A stretch of 64,000 nucleotides of DNA, taken from contig CALEAD010000018.1 in assembly GCA_937943625.1 (NCBI GenBank), positions 1 to 64,000 on the forward strand, written 5' to 3'. Of the stretch, positions 54,409-63,779 are shown piece by piece. Numbering within the stretch: the stretch's first letter is position 1; each line of letters starts with the position of its first letter. The notes beneath the pieces were generated by a model. That model was not told the origin of the DNA, did not search any database, and saw only the letters and a program-made list of their open reading frames with translations. The translations under genes and the position numbers were made by a program. This DNA comes from an uncultured Anaerolineae bacterium. Lineage in GTDB: Bacteria; Chloroflexota; Anaerolineae; Promineifilales; Promineifilaceae.

Positions 54409-55704
54409 GTGAATAAGCAATTTATGGGAAAGCTGTGGTTGCTGGTAGCCACAACCGTATTGGTACTCATTTTTGCCGTTGCCTGTGGCCCGGCGCAGCC
54501 GCCTGCGCAAACGCCTGTCGCAGAGAGTGGCAGCGCCACCGCGGCGCCGGCCAATAGCAATGAAGGCATTGGTCTGCTAACCGCGCCAACGGCCGTACCG
54601 TTGCCCACCCCTGCCCCAGGCGCTGTGGTGACGGATAGTGGGCTGCAATACCTGGAAACGGCCGTTGGCAGCGGCCCCAACCCGATTAATGGCGACATCG
54701 TGGAGGTACACCTCATTGCCGAAATGGCGGATGGCACGTTGCTTGGTAACACATACCTCCAGGGGCAACCCATCAAAGTGATTTTAGGCGCAGGGCAGCT
54801 TTTCCCTGGCCTGGAAGAAGGAATTTTGCGCATGCAGCCTGGCGGGAAAGCCAACCTGGTTATCCCCCCGGAATTGGTTGTCAGCCCAGAAAATGCGGGT
54901 ATGGTTGCGCCCCCGCAGATGGCTTTCTTGGTTGAAGTGGAGCTGATTTCCGTTGAGCCGGCGCCCAAGCCAACGGCCATTAACGAGGGCGACTACGCCA
55001 AAACCGACTCCGGTCTGCAATACTATGACATCGTTGTCGGCGCTGGCGACACACCTGCCGAGGGTGACAATGTTACCATTGAGTTTGTGGCCTGGCTGGA
55101 TGACGGTACTTTCCTCACCTCCTCTGAGCTGAGCGGTGGGCCAGTTACCTTTAGCCTGGGTGATGACTTTTCCGTTTTCCCCGGCTGGGACGAAGGCGTT
55201 TCCACCATGAACGTGGGCGGCAAGCGGCTGTTGCGCATTCCGCCCGAACTGGCCCTGGGGGAAGAAGGCGCGCCCGGCATTCCGCCCAATTCCACGCTGC
55301 TTATGGAAGTGACCCTACTCTCCTTCCGCGCTGCGCCCAAAATTGCCGAAGTAGATGAGTCAGCGTACACGGTGACAGCCAGCGGCCTGAAATACGTAGA
55401 CCTGGTAGAAGGGGATGGCCCCATGCCCCAGGCTGGTCAAACCGTCGAAGTGGATTACACGGGCTGGCTAGAAGACGGCACCAAATTTGATAGCTCGCTG
55501 GATAGCGGCCGTACCTTCAGCTTTAGCCTGGGCGCCGGGCAGGTCATTGCCGGCTGGGATGAGGGCGTAGCCACGATGCGTGTGGGCGCCGTGCGCCAGC
55601 TAGTCATTCCTGCGAACCTGGCATATGGTGACATGGGCGCGGGCGGCCTGATCCCCCCTGGCGCAACCCTCATCTTCCAGGTAGAGCTGTTAAACATTCG
55701 CTAA
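54409..55704 (+). CDS. Triple-FKBP lipoprotein (peptidyl-prolyl isomerase)
   Basis: A 431-residue exported lipoprotein. Lipobox FAVACG (Cys26 or so), an Ala/Pro-rich linker (about 27-75) and three FKBP-type domains (about 75-180, 190-305, 315-430) follow. The third (VEVDYTGWLEDGTKFDSSLDSGRTFSFSLGAGQVIAGWDEGVATMRVGAVRQLVIPANLAYGD) is canonical. In the first two, several active-site positions vary. It would fold extracytoplasmic proteins. GTG at 54409 is preceded by AAAGGAG at five bases, better than the GTG at 54394. Confidence 0.88.
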   Translation: MNKQFMGKLWLLVATTVLVLIFAVACGPAQPPAQTPVAESGSATAAPANSNEGIGLLTAPTAVPLPTPAPGAVVTDSGLQYLETAVGSGPNPINGDIVEVHLIAEMADGTLLGNTYLQGQPIKVILGAGQLFPGLEEGILRMQPGGKANLVIPPELVVSPENAGMVAPPQMAFLVEVELISVEPAPKPTAINEGDYAKTDSGLQYYDIVVGAGDTPAEGDNVTIEFVAWLDDGTFLTSSELSGGPVTFSLGDDFSVFPGWDEGVSTMNVGGKRLLRIPPELALGEEGAPGIPPNSTLLMEVTLLSFRAAPKIAEVDESAYTVTASGLKYVDLVEGDGPMPQAGQTVEVDYTGWLEDGTKFDSSLDSGRTFSFSLGAGQVIAGWDEGVATMRVGAVRQLVIPANLAYGDMGAGGLIPPGATLIFQVELLNIR

Positions 55705-55810
55705 AAGCGCGTAACTGCTCAAGATACCAAGAGACACAGAGAACAACAGCGGGCACGGATAAAAGCAAAGTAGGCGCTACTTTGCCTGCTCCGGGTGCGC
55801 TATGTCCACG

Positions 55811-55840
55811 AAAATGCCCTTCTTGACAGGGCATTTTTTG
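55811..55840 (+). terminator. Intrinsic terminator of the FKBP gene
   Basis: AAAATGCCCT (55811-55820) and AGGGCATTTT (55828-55837) pair around a 7-base loop and are followed by further Ts. Confidence 0.85.
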
Positions 55841-55850
55841 TTTCGGGAGA

Positions 55851-55936
55851 TTGGCGTTTTTGTTGGCTGCTAGAGTAGCGCAATTTGCCAGATCGCGTTG
55901 TGGTGCCAGAGGTCAGCGCAAATTTTGCCAGACTCC
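55851..55936. repeat. 86-bp repeat, copy B
   Basis: This is the gapless partner of 52553-52638. It lies just past the FKBP terminator. In a small predicted hairpin near its start (CTGG/CCAG in copy A), both changes are to G-U pairs, so the fold is kept. Confidence 0.8.
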
Positions 55937-55999
55937 AGAAAAGAGTTTGCCCAGCAATTCTAAATTTGAAACAATGCGGGTAAACGGGACGGCACGGAG

Positions 56000-56046
56000 A
56001 AGCCCGTAGTGACCGCCTTAGCAGGTCACCGGCTAAAGTCGGCACG
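56000..56046. repeat. GTGACCGCCTTAGC hairpin word
   Basis: GTAGTGACCGCCTTAGCAGGTCACCGGCTAAAGTCGGCAC is a diverged form of the 15-bp inverted repeat at 17111-17149. The 55705-56327 gap holds this, the terminator, the 86-bp repeat, a MITE copy and a promoter, and no gene. Confidence 0.55.
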
Positions 56047-56058
56047 CCAAACAACAGA

Positions 56059-56185
56059 CATGGTTCCTCATTATTACAGAAACGGCGCTTTGCAAATTCC
56101 TGACCGCAGACGGCTGATGGCAGACCGCCCATCACGGGAAAAATCACGGTCGGCGGTCAAATTGTAAAGATCACTTGAGCCATCC
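56059..56185. repeat. MITE-like element, full diverged copy
   Basis: Begins CATGGTTCC and ends TTGAGCCATCC, with core TGACCGCAGACGGC...CACGGTCGGCGGTCAAATTG. The ends have several changes and no flanking duplication is seen. Confidence 0.75.
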
Positions 56186-56223
56186 TATCCCCGCCATATT
56201 TTGAATTGTTGTCTTGTGCTCAT

Positions 56224-56252
56224 TTGCCTTGCTTGGGCAAGAAATTTATACT
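56224..56252 (+). promoter_or_regulatory. Promoter of the SGNH/carbamoyltransferase cluster
   Basis: TTGCCT (56224-56229) and TATACT (56247-56252) have a 17-base spacer. Initiation would be near 56259, about 70 bases before the ATG. Confidence 0.6.
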
Positions 56253-56327
56253 TCTCTTGAAAATGGACAGCAGACGAAAGAGCGCAAATGTATGTGACAT
56301 GTTCTTTCGTAAGTGGTACGCTCGCGC

Positions 56328-57644
56328 ATGAATTTTTCCTGGCAAAACGGGCTTATGGCGCAACCAACTGCCAATCCCAGGGCAACCGCTACACTGCTAC
56401 ACTTCCTGGTGCCGCTGCTGCTCACTCTGTTGGCCGCCTGGGGCACGCTGGAACTGGGGCTGCGCCACTTTTACCAACTCATTCCGCTGCCAGTGTGCGC
56501 CAGTGACTTTATTTTGGGCTCTTATTACTGCCAGCCCTACTTTGTCTATGACAAGCCGCTACGGCTGGCATACCGCTATCAGCCAGGGCTGAGATTGGAA
56601 GGGTACTGGGACCCGGCAAATCCTTATCTTTCTGACGCAGGGCCAGAAACACGGCCGTCTGACCGCACAGACGCTTTTTGGTACGTGTTTCAAACAGATG
56701 AGATGGGTTTTCCCAATAGCCAATACACCTGGCAAGAGCGTTACGACATCATTGTCACGGGCGATTCCTTTGTCACCCGCTCTGCGCCGCAAACCTGGAT
56801 CGAGCTATTAGCAGTACAGACTGGCAAATCCATCCTCACCCTAGGGGCCTCTAGCTGGACGACGCTGAATGAGGTGGAGGCGGTCAAGCAGTTTGGGCTG
56901 GACAAAAAGCCACAGTGGGTGGTGCTACTCTACTTTAGCGGCAATGATTTAATCAACGCGCAGCAATACCTGGATAAGCAGGCTAGCGGGCTGGATTGGC
57001 GTGAATATGACATGCAGGGGGTTCCCTGGTACCGGCGATTGGTGACGTATCACCTGGCGCGTTATGCGTTGCAGAGCCGCCGCGTTCCGGCTGATGCCGC
57101 CCCGCGCTATCGCTATCCGGTGGCGGTAACGACAGACTGGGGGCCGCTGGAGACAGTATTTAAGGATATACACCTGCTGCCTATGAGCGCCAACTATGAG
57201 ACGATTGCCGCTTCAGACGAGTTTGCCGCCATTACGCGGGCGCTGCGTGAACTGCACGAGTTAACGGCCGTACAAAATGCGCGCCTGTTGCTGGTCTACG
57301 TGCCCAGTAAGGAAGAGGTGTACTGGCCCCGCCTGTGGGACGATGTGGACGTGAACAATGCGTTGGAGCGCAGCGTTACGGTAACGCTGAGCCAGGGGGA
57401 TCACGGCCGTCTCCTGTGGGAGTCCCAGTACATCAGCTATGATACCATGAGCGCCAACTACGAAGCCCAGGCGCGCCTGCTGGCCGAATTTGCCGCGGCA
57501 CACCAGATTGATTTTTTAGACCTGACCCCAGTGTTGCGCGAAAAAACAATTCGCGAAGGGGGGTTTTACCATTACGCCGACCCACACTGGAATCAGGCAG
57601 GCAATCAGTTGGTGGCCGACCTGATTCAGGCGTACATGCGGTAA
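56328..57644 (+). CDS. Membrane-anchored SGNH/GDSL-like protein
   Basis: A 438-residue protein with one N-terminal membrane helix (about 28-48) and a large outer domain. Block I is IIVTGDSFV (Ser nucleophile), an Asn-bearing block lies in LYFSGNDLIN, and the C-terminal YADPHWNQAGNQLVADLI supplies Asp-x-x-His-Trp as in AlgX/AlgJ-type O-acetyltransferases. It may acylate or deacylate a glycan or a small molecule. ATG 56328 is favoured. A GTG at 56313 and an ATG at 56355 are alternatives. The DUF5989, SxtJ-like and carbamoyltransferase genes follow on the same strand. Confidence 0.7.
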   Translation: MNFSWQNGLMAQPTANPRATATLLHFLVPLLLTLLAAWGTLELGLRHFYQLIPLPVCASDFILGSYYCQPYFVYDKPLRLAYRYQPGLRLEGYWDPANPYLSDAGPETRPSDRTDAFWYVFQTDEMGFPNSQYTWQERYDIIVTGDSFVTRSAPQTWIELLAVQTGKSILTLGASSWTTLNEVEAVKQFGLDKKPQWVVLLYFSGNDLINAQQYLDKQASGLDWREYDMQGVPWYRRLVTYHLARYALQSRRVPADAAPRYRYPVAVTTDWGPLETVFKDIHLLPMSANYETIAASDEFAAITRALRELHELTAVQNARLLLVYVPSKEEVYWPRLWDDVDVNNALERSVTVTLSQGDHGRLLWESQYISYDTMSANYEAQARLLAEFAAAHQIDFLDLTPVLREKTIREGGFYHYADPHWNQAGNQLVADLIQAYMR

Positions 57645-57649
57645 AGATA

Positions 57650-57703
57650 AGTGGGTTGATTTGGTTGGTTTGCTTACTCACCCACCCAACTAACCAACCA
57701 CCA
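57650..57703. repeat. GGGTTGATTTGG / CCAACTAACC foldback
   Basis: GTGGGTTGATTTGGTTGGTTTG is followed by CACCCACCCAACTAACCAACC, an imperfect inverted pair just before the DUF5989 gene. Confidence 0.65.
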
Positions 57704-57714
57704 GGAAAGCAATC

Positions 57715-57888
57715 ATGAAAAAGCTCACATCTCGTTTATCCGTCCTACAAGAACTATTTGCCTTTTTAGGCAAGCGCCGTCTGTGGTGGCTGATGCCGCT
57801 GATTGCGGTGCTAATCATTTTTGGTCTGCTGCTGATTCTGGCCTCGATTTCGCCGGCGCTGACGCCGTTTGTCTATACGCTGTTTTAA
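57715..57888 (+). CDS. DUF5989 small membrane protein
   Basis: A 57-residue protein starting MKKLTSRLSVLQELFAFLGK, with one membrane helix (LWWLMPLIAVLIIFGLLLIL) and ending ALTPFVYTLF. This pattern fits the DUF5989 family, which often accompanies carbamoyltransferase and SxtJ-like genes. AGGA lies eight bases before the ATG. It is too short to stand out in ORF listings but is placed precisely in the cluster. Confidence 0.8.
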   Translation: MKKLTSRLSVLQELFAFLGKRRLWWLMPLIAVLIIFGLLLILASISPALTPFVYTLF

Positions 57889-58062
57889 GGAGAGTTCATG
57901 CGCAGGGCACACCCCCATGAATGAAAACCGTAGCGCGATTTTTCAAATTACGTATCGAACTGGAAGTTCGATTTATACGGGAGCGGAGCAGTCAGCTGGT
58001 CAACCAGTCAGCTGTCGGCCGTCGGCCATCCGCGGTCAGCGGTCATGTTAAGGGAGAAACCT
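57889..58062. repeat. Composite repeat leader splitting the cluster
   Basis: After the DUF5989 stop there is AAGGAGAGTTCATG, a normal site and start, but the frame ends after eight codons in GCAGGGCACACCCCCA...AATGAAAA, the word seen at 17.04 kb. The element then ends ...GCGGTCAGCGGTCATGTTAAGGGAG, which provides a new Shine-Dalgarno for the SxtJ-like gene. Confidence 0.65.
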
Positions 58063-58614
58063 ATGTTTTGGAGCGCTTTGGGCGTGGTGTTGTTGACGTT
58101 GGTGGGGTATTCTGCCGGCGTGGTGCTGGCAGCGCGGCAGCGCGAGGTGTACCCTTCTTTGCTCGATTTGCTGTTGGTGCTGGGATTGTGGCTGCTGGCT
58201 TTTACATTGCGGGCAAGCATGACGGCGCATGGCTGGGCCGTGCTGGTGGCGCTGGCGCTGGGTCTGACGGTCGGGTTACTGGTCACGCTGGCGCGTTTTG
58301 CCCTCTCTCAAGAGCCGCCACTGCTGCCCAAATCTGAATTGCCGGAACATGCGCGTGAGCAAAGCCCAACGGCCGTTTCCTCTTCCCTTTTCCGCCGCTT
58401 CTGGCACGCCTGGCGCGCTTTTGGTGCGCAGTTAGGCGCAATACAGGGGCGGTTGCTGATGGGGTACTTTTACTTCATCTTTGTCACCCCCTTTGCCCTT
58501 GCTTTTCGGCTTTCTGGCGACCCCCTGCGCTTGCAGCAACGGCCGTCTGCCACCACCTGGGTGGCTAAAGAGCCGCTAGATGCCACTCTAGACGCTGCGC
58601 GCCAACAAGGATAA
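58063..58614 (+). CDS. SxtJ-like membrane protein
   Basis: A 183-residue protein with about three N-terminal membrane helices (2-22, 30-50, 58-82), a polar stretch and a C-terminal part LLMGYFYFIFVTPFALAFRLSGDPLRL...WVAKEPLDATLDAARQQG, which resembles SxtJ-family proteins. In relatives it sits next to carbamoyltransferases. The function is unknown. The next gene follows after three bases. Confidence 0.65.
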   Translation: MFWSALGVVLLTLVGYSAGVVLAARQREVYPSLLDLLLVLGLWLLAFTLRASMTAHGWAVLVALALGLTVGLLVTLARFALSQEPPLLPKSELPEHAREQSPTAVSSSLFRRFWHAWRAFGAQLGAIQGRLLMGYFYFIFVTPFALAFRLSGDPLRLQQRPSATTWVAKEPLDATLDAARQQG

Positions 58615-58617
58615 CCT

Positions 58618-60396
58618 ATGTACATCCTGGGCATTTCTTGCTTCTACCACGACGCCGCTGCCGCCTTGCTGGCCGACGGCAAATTGGTTGCCGCTGCCGA
58701 AGAAGAGCGCTTTACACGCCAAAAACATGACGCCAGCTATCCGCAGCACGCCATCGAATTTTGCCTGAAAACGGCCGGCATCACGGCGGCCGAGCTCGAT
58801 TACGTCGTCTTTTACGAAAAACCGCTGCTCAAATTTGAGCGCATCTTCAAGACCCACCTGGCCTCTTTCCCCCGCTCCTGGCACACCTTTGGCGAGGCGA
58901 TGATTGCCTGGTTGGGGGATAAGCTGTGGGTCAAATCCCACCTGCACGAAAAGCTGGGTGTACCTGACGAGAAAATCCTCTTTGCCGACCATCACGCCTC
59001 GCATGCAGCCAGCGCTTTCTTTGCTTCCCCCTTCACAGAAGCGGCCGTGCTCACCATAGATGGTGTGGGCGAGTGGACGACGACCGCCAAAGGGTATGCC
59101 ACTGCCAACTGGCACGGCCAGGGGGAAAACAAGATCGTCCTTAGTGAAGAGCAACGTTTTCCCCACTCCCTGGGGCTGCTTTACTCCGCTTTTACTGCTT
59201 ACCTGGGCTTCCACGTCAACAGCGGTGAATACAAGGTCATGGGCATGTCCCCCTATGGCACGCCAAAGTACCTGGACAAGATGGCGCAAATTTTCACGCT
59301 GTACGAAGATGGCAGTTTCTGGCTGAATATGGATTATTTCAGCTTTCACTACTCGCACACGCGCACCTACAGCGACAAATTTGTGCAGCTTTTTGGCCCG
59401 CCGCGCGTCCACAGCGACGACTTTTACACCACCCAAACTCATCCAGAGGTCAACCCCAATGACTCGCAGGTGAAACTGAACCAGTATTATGCTGACGTGG
59501 CTGCCAGTGTGCAGCACGTGACGGAAGAGGCGATTATTCGTATGTTGCGCACTCTGCACGTGGAAACGGGCATGACGCGGGTGTGCCTGGCAGGGGGCGT
59601 GGGGCTAAACAGCAAGGCCAACGGCCGTCTCCTGGCCGAAACCCCTTTCACGGAAATCTTCATCCAGCCGGCAGCCGGGGATAGCGGCGGCGCGCTGGGG
59701 GCAGCGCTCTACGCCTACCACGTGCTGCTGGGGCAGCCGCGCCGTTTTGTACAAGAACACGCCTACTATGGCGCAGCCTATGGCGATGCCGAAATCGAGG
59801 CCGCTATCACCCAGGGCGGATTCCGCTATCAGGTGGAGCGCGACGAGGCGCGCCTGACTGCGCGCGTGGTGGACGATATTTTGCAAGGCAAAGTTATCGC
59901 CTGGTTCCAAGGGCGTTTTGAGTGGGGGCCACGCGCCCTGGGCAGCCGTAGCATTATGGCCGACCCGCGCCGCGCAGAGATGAAAGATATTATCAACAGC
60001 AAAATCAAGTTTCGCGAACCGTTTCGGCCGTTTGCACCGGTGATCATTGAAGAAGCCGTGGATCGCTACTTTGAGGGCGTGCCCGATCCAGACAGCTATT
60101 ACCTGCCGCGCTTCATGCTCACCGTGCATCGCTTTAAGGAAGGGCCTGGGCAAGAAGTTCCCGCCGTCAATCACCTGGGCACAGGCCGCCTGCAAACGGT
60201 GCGCCGCGAGTGGAACCCGCGCTACTATGACGTGGTGGCGCAGTTTGGCCAGGCAACCGGCACACCCATTTTGGTGAACACCAGCTTTAATTTGCGCGGT
60301 GAGCCAATTGTGAACACGCCCACCAACGCCCTAAAGACCTTTGGCAATAGCGGGCTGGATACACTGGTGATGGGGAATTATCTGGTGCGTAAGTGA
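58618..60396 (+). CDS. Carbamoyltransferase (NodU/CmcH family)
   Basis: A 592-residue enzyme that activates carbamoyl phosphate with ATP and transfers the carbamoyl group to a hydroxyl or amine. N-terminal Kae1-like domain with CFYHDAAAALL, metal motif DHHASHAASAF (His125, His126, His129) and GGVGLNSKANGRLL is followed by a YrdC-like C domain (FQGRFEWGPRALGSRSIMADPR, REPFRPFAPVI, NTSFNLRGEPIVNTP). Length is normal for the family. The acceptor could be a cell-surface glycan or a secondary metabolite. The SGNH gene and two membrane genes favour an envelope substrate, but this is inference. Confidence 0.9.
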   Translation: MYILGISCFYHDAAAALLADGKLVAAAEEERFTRQKHDASYPQHAIEFCLKTAGITAAELDYVVFYEKPLLKFERIFKTHLASFPRSWHTFGEAMIAWLGDKLWVKSHLHEKLGVPDEKILFADHHASHAASAFFASPFTEAAVLTIDGVGEWTTTAKGYATANWHGQGENKIVLSEEQRFPHSLGLLYSAFTAYLGFHVNSGEYKVMGMSPYGTPKYLDKMAQIFTLYEDGSFWLNMDYFSFHYSHTRTYSDKFVQLFGPPRVHSDDFYTTQTHPEVNPNDSQVKLNQYYADVAASVQHVTEEAIIRMLRTLHVETGMTRVCLAGGVGLNSKANGRLLAETPFTEIFIQPAAGDSGGALGAALYAYHVLLGQPRRFVQEHAYYGAAYGDAEIEAAITQGGFRYQVERDEARLTARVVDDILQGKVIAWFQGRFEWGPRALGSRSIMADPRRAEMKDIINSKIKFREPFRPFAPVIIEEAVDRYFEGVPDPDSYYLPRFMLTVHRFKEGPGQEVPAVNHLGTGRLQTVRREWNPRYYDVVAQFGQATGTPILVNTSFNLRGEPIVNTPTNALKTFGNSGLDTLVMGNYLVRK

Positions 60397-60413
60397 GGAT
60401 GTGAGCCTGTTTT

Positions 60414-60520
60414 ATCTGGACACATCTGACCGCAGACGGTCGACCGCAAACCGTGCGTGGTAGACGGCAAGCCACTATTGCGGTTGTTGGTCGGTCATCA
60501 TGCGATGGCCGACCATTGTG
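60414..60520. repeat. MITE core remnant
   Basis: CTGACCGCAGACGGTCGACCGCAAACCG...GCGGTTGTTGGTCGGTCATCATGCGATGGCC resembles the inner inverted halves of the MITE family. It lies between the converging carbamoyltransferase and ABC permease genes. Confidence 0.5.
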
Positions 60521-60522
60521 CC

Positions 60523-61764
60523 TTACTCAAAGCGCAAAGCCTCTATCGGGTTCAGACTTGCGGCGCGTGAGGCAGGATAGATACCAAAGAACAACCCCAC
60601 TGCGACAGAAAAGCCTACCGCCAGGGCAACGGCGCTGGCCGTTACCACCGCCTCTAGCTCTGGCACCGCCAGACGCACGGCAAATGCGCCCAAAAAGCCG
60701 AGCACAATTCCCAGTGCGCCGCCCAGCATCGCCAGCACAACCGCCTCGGTGAGGAATTGGCTGAGGATGTCTCTCTTTTTCGCGCCTACGGCTTTGCGCA
60801 GCCCAATCTCTCGCGTGCGTTCGGTGACGGAGACGAGCATGATGTTCATGATGCCGATGCCGCCCACGAGTAGGGAGATGCTGGCGATGGCGCCTAAAAA
60901 TAGGGTCAGCACGCCGGTCACCTCCCCAAATGAGCGCAGAAAATCTTCCTGCGTGAGAATGAGAAAGTCGTCTTCATCGCGAAAGGTGATGTTGTGCAGT
61001 TGGCGCATGGCGTTGGTGGCGTCTATGACGACGTTCCGCACAGCGTTGCTGCTGACGGCCTGGATGAGAATCATGTCGGTGCGCAGTTCGCCGCTGGGGG
61101 TGCGCAGGTTATACAGCCGCTCTTGCGCCGTTGTCAGGGGGATGATGGCCAGGTCATCTTCGCTGCCAAAGGTGCCGCCTCCCTGTGGCTCCAGAATGCC
61201 GATGACGCGAAAGTTGAGGCCGCGAATGCGCACGTTGGTATCGAGTGGGTCTACGTCTGGCGGGAAGAGGTTGGTCACCACGTCTTGCCCAATGACGACG
61301 ACGCGCGAACGGCCGTTGTAATCTGTCTCTGAGATAAAGCGGCCGCGCGTCACTTCGTAGCCGCGTATTGGGCCATAATCTGGCGTAGAGGCGCGAATGG
61401 AGGTGCGATAGACGTTGCCCAGGTATTGCAAATCGTCGTTGCGAAAGACCACCGGGGCGATGCCGGAGACGTTGGGTAGCAGCAGGGGGTCGGCTAGGCT
61501 TTCGGCGTCGCGCATGGTCAATGTCGCCCCGCCGACGCCCGGCGGGCCAAATTGCCCTCCTTCGCCGCGTGGCAGTACAAAAACGAGATTTGTGCCCAGG
61601 CCAATGAACTGGTCGGCAACAAAGCGCGTGACGCCATCGCCAATAGCCAGCAGGGTAATGACGGCCGCTACGCCAATCATAATGCCCAGCATTGTCAGCG
61701 CGGCACGCAGCTTGTTGGCATTCAGCGAGCGAAAAGCGAGGCGGATGTTTTCCGAAAGATTCAT
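60523..61764 (-). CDS. ABC transporter permease, MacB/FtsX type
   Basis: A 413-residue permease. One N-terminal membrane helix (about 18-42), a large outer MacB-PCD-like domain (about 45-270) and three C-terminal helices (about 285-310, 335-365, 375-400) of the FtsX domain, with the conserved [30 protein letters not shown] loop. It is paired with a second permease 15 bp upstream, so the transporter may be a heterodimer. It exports peptides, antibiotics or lipids in this family. Confidence 0.88.
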   Translation of the reverse strand: MNLSENIRLAFRSLNANKLRAALTMLGIMIGVAAVITLLAIGDGVTRFVADQFIGLGTNLVFVLPRGEGGQFGPPGVGGATLTMRDAESLADPLLLPNVSGIAPVVFRNDDLQYLGNVYRTSIRASTPDYGPIRGYEVTRGRFISETDYNGRSRVVVIGQDVVTNLFPPDVDPLDTNVRIRGLNFRVIGILEPQGGGTFGSEDDLAIIPLTTAQERLYNLRTPSGELRTDMILIQAVSSNAVRNVVIDATNAMRQLHNITFRDEDDFLILTQEDFLRSFGEVTGVLTLFLGAIASISLLVGGIGIMNIMLVSVTERTREIGLRKAVGAKKRDILSQFLTEAVVLAMLGGALGIVLGFLGAFAVRLAVPELEAVVTASAVALAVGFSVAVGLFFGIYPASRAASLNPIEALRFE

Positions 61765-61779
61765 AAGTTATGTTTTACA

Positions 61780-63024
61780 CTACTCATAGCGCAGCGCATC
61801 AATGGGATTCAGTCGTGCCGCACGCGCGGCGGGGTAAACGCCAAAGAGGAGCCCAATCACTGCAGAAATGGAGATGGCGCCGATAACGGCCGTCCAGTCT
61901 ACCACTGGTTGCAGCGTTTCTGAGAAGCCAGCAACGATGAGCGTGCCTGTGATGCCCAATGCCAGACCGATGATGCCACCCAGCACCGCCAGCACCATCG
62001 CTTCTACCAAAAATTGCGCCAGAATATCGCGTCGCCTGGCGCCGACGGCCTTGCGCAAGCCAATTTCGCGCGTGCGCTCTGTCACCGACACCAGCATGAT
62101 ATTCATGATGCCAATGCCCCCTACCAGCAGCGAAATGCCGGCAATGACGCCAAGAAAAATGGTGAGCACACTCGTTACCTGGGCAAAGGCGCTCACCAGC
62201 TCATCCTGACTGAGAACGGTGAAGTCGTTGTCTGCTTCAGGCGGCAGGTTGCGCTGTTCGCGCAGCGCCAGCTCAATTTGGGCAATGGCCGTATCCTGGC
62301 GCTCTCTGTCCAATAGTTGGGCGTAAATCAAGTCTATGCGTAGCTTGCCGTCTGGGCGGCGCGCGGGAAAAAGGCGTTGCTGTGCAGTGCTGATCGGTAC
62401 CAGAATCAGGTCGTCCTGGTCATTGAAGCCAGACCCCCCTTTGGTCTGCATCAGGCCAATGACACGGAAGTTGACGTTGTTGATACGAATGGTTGCGTCC
62501 AGGGGGAGCTCGCCATCGGGAAAGAGCTTTTCATAAACCGTTTGCCCCAGCACGGCCACGCGCGCACCCGCGTTGACATCCTGTTCGTTAAAGAAGTTGC
62601 CCAATACTGGGTAGAAGTTGCGGATTTCTTGATAGTTGACGGTGGTGCCGGTGATGGCGGTGCGCGCTTCGTGCCGGCCACGTGTTACCAGGGCAGAACG
62701 GCCGTATTCCGGCACCACCAATCCTACCTCAGGCACGCGCAGCGGGTCGGCCACGGCGCGAAAGTCATTCATCGTCAATCCCAGGCCGCGCGCACTTCTT
62801 TGCTGTTCTGGGCCAATGCGCCCCGGCAGCACAAAGAGCAGATTGTTGCCCAGCCCGGCAAATTCGGCCGTGACCACGCCTTCTACGCCGCGCCCCACGG
62901 AAACGAGCGTAATCACGGCGGCCACGCCGATGATGATGCCCAACATTGTCAGCAACGAGCGCAGCTTGTTGGCAACCAACGCTCCCAGGGCGATGCGAAA
63001 GTTCTCTAAAGGATTCATGATCAA
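61780..63024 (-). CDS. ABC transporter permease, MacB/FtsX type
   Basis: A 414-residue paralogue of the neighbour, with the same layout (helix about 15-40, outer domain, three C-terminal helices) and [33 protein letters not shown]. The start overlaps the ATPase gene by four bases, so translation is coupled. Tandem permeases after one ATPase suggest either a heterodimer or two alternative homodimers. Confidence 0.88.
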   Translation of the reverse strand: MIMNPLENFRIALGALVANKLRSLLTMLGIIIGVAAVITLVSVGRGVEGVVTAEFAGLGNNLLFVLPGRIGPEQQRSARGLGLTMNDFRAVADPLRVPEVGLVVPEYGRSALVTRGRHEARTAITGTTVNYQEIRNFYPVLGNFFNEQDVNAGARVAVLGQTVYEKLFPDGELPLDATIRINNVNFRVIGLMQTKGGSGFNDQDDLILVPISTAQQRLFPARRPDGKLRIDLIYAQLLDRERQDTAIAQIELALREQRNLPPEADNDFTVLSQDELVSAFAQVTSVLTIFLGVIAGISLLVGGIGIMNIMLVSVTERTREIGLRKAVGARRRDILAQFLVEAMVLAVLGGIIGLALGITGTLIVAGFSETLQPVVDWTAVIGAISISAVIGLLFGVYPAARAARLNPIDALRYE

Positions 63025-63779
63025 TGCAGCGCCATGTCAGACGGCCGTTTCGATTGTCCGGCAATCAGCTGCTCCATAATTGGCTCGTCGCTCACTACCT
63101 TTCCATCGGCCAGCGTTACCACACGCCGTGTGTGCCGCGCAATCCAGGGATCGTGTGTCACGAAAATAATCGTAATCCCCTGCTCCACATTCAGCCGCTG
63201 AAAAATTTGCATCACTTCTGTGCCTGACTTGCTGTCTAGGTTGCCGGTGGGTTCATCTGCCAAAATGATGGCTGGTTCATTCACCAGCGCCCGCGCAATG
63301 GCAACGCGCTGCTGCTGCCCCCCGGAAAGCTCGCTCGGCTTGTGATGCAGGCGGTCACCTAGCCCTACCATCTCCAGAGCGCGCCGGGCCCGCTCCTGGC
63401 GCTGCCGTTTACCGGCGTAAACGAGCGGCAGCTCCACCTGCTGCAACGCCGGCGTGCGCGAAAGCAGATTGAAGTTTTGGAAGACAAAGCCAATTTTGCG
63501 GTTGCGAATATCGGCCAGGGCATCATCAGAAAGCTGGCTGACATCCGTGCCATCCAGCCAGTAAGAGCCGCTGGTGGGCTGGTCGAGCGCCCCAAGCATA
63601 TTCATCATCGTGGATTTGCCAGAGCCCGATGGCCCCATAATGGCGACAAATTCCCCCTTGTCTATGTCTAGCGAAACGCCGTTTAGGGCGTGCACCTGAT
63701 GCTCCCCCATGACGTACACTTTTTTCATGTCACGGATGCGGATGACCGGATTACGGCCGTTGCTGTTCGCGCTCATCAT
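63021..63779 (-). CDS. ABC transporter ATP-binding protein (MacB/LolD type)
   Basis: A 252-residue ATPase. Walker [11 protein letters not shown] loop [13 protein letters not shown], signature [15 protein letters not shown], Walker [13 protein letters not shown] and H loop IFVTHD are all intact. It drives the two permeases. It overlaps the adaptor gene upstream by four bases. Confidence 0.92.
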   Translation of the reverse strand: MMSANSNGRNPVIRIRDMKKVYVMGEHQVHALNGVSLDIDKGEFVAIMGPSGSGKSTMMNMLGALDQPTSGSYWLDGTDVSQLSDDALADIRNRKIGFVFQNFNLLSRTPALQQVELPLVYAGKRQRQERARRALEMVGLGDRLHHKPSELSGGQQQRVAIARALVNEPAIILADEPTGNLDSKSGTEVMQIFQRLNVEQGITIIFVTHDPWIARHTRRVVTLADGKVVSDEPIMEQLIAGQSKRPSDMALH

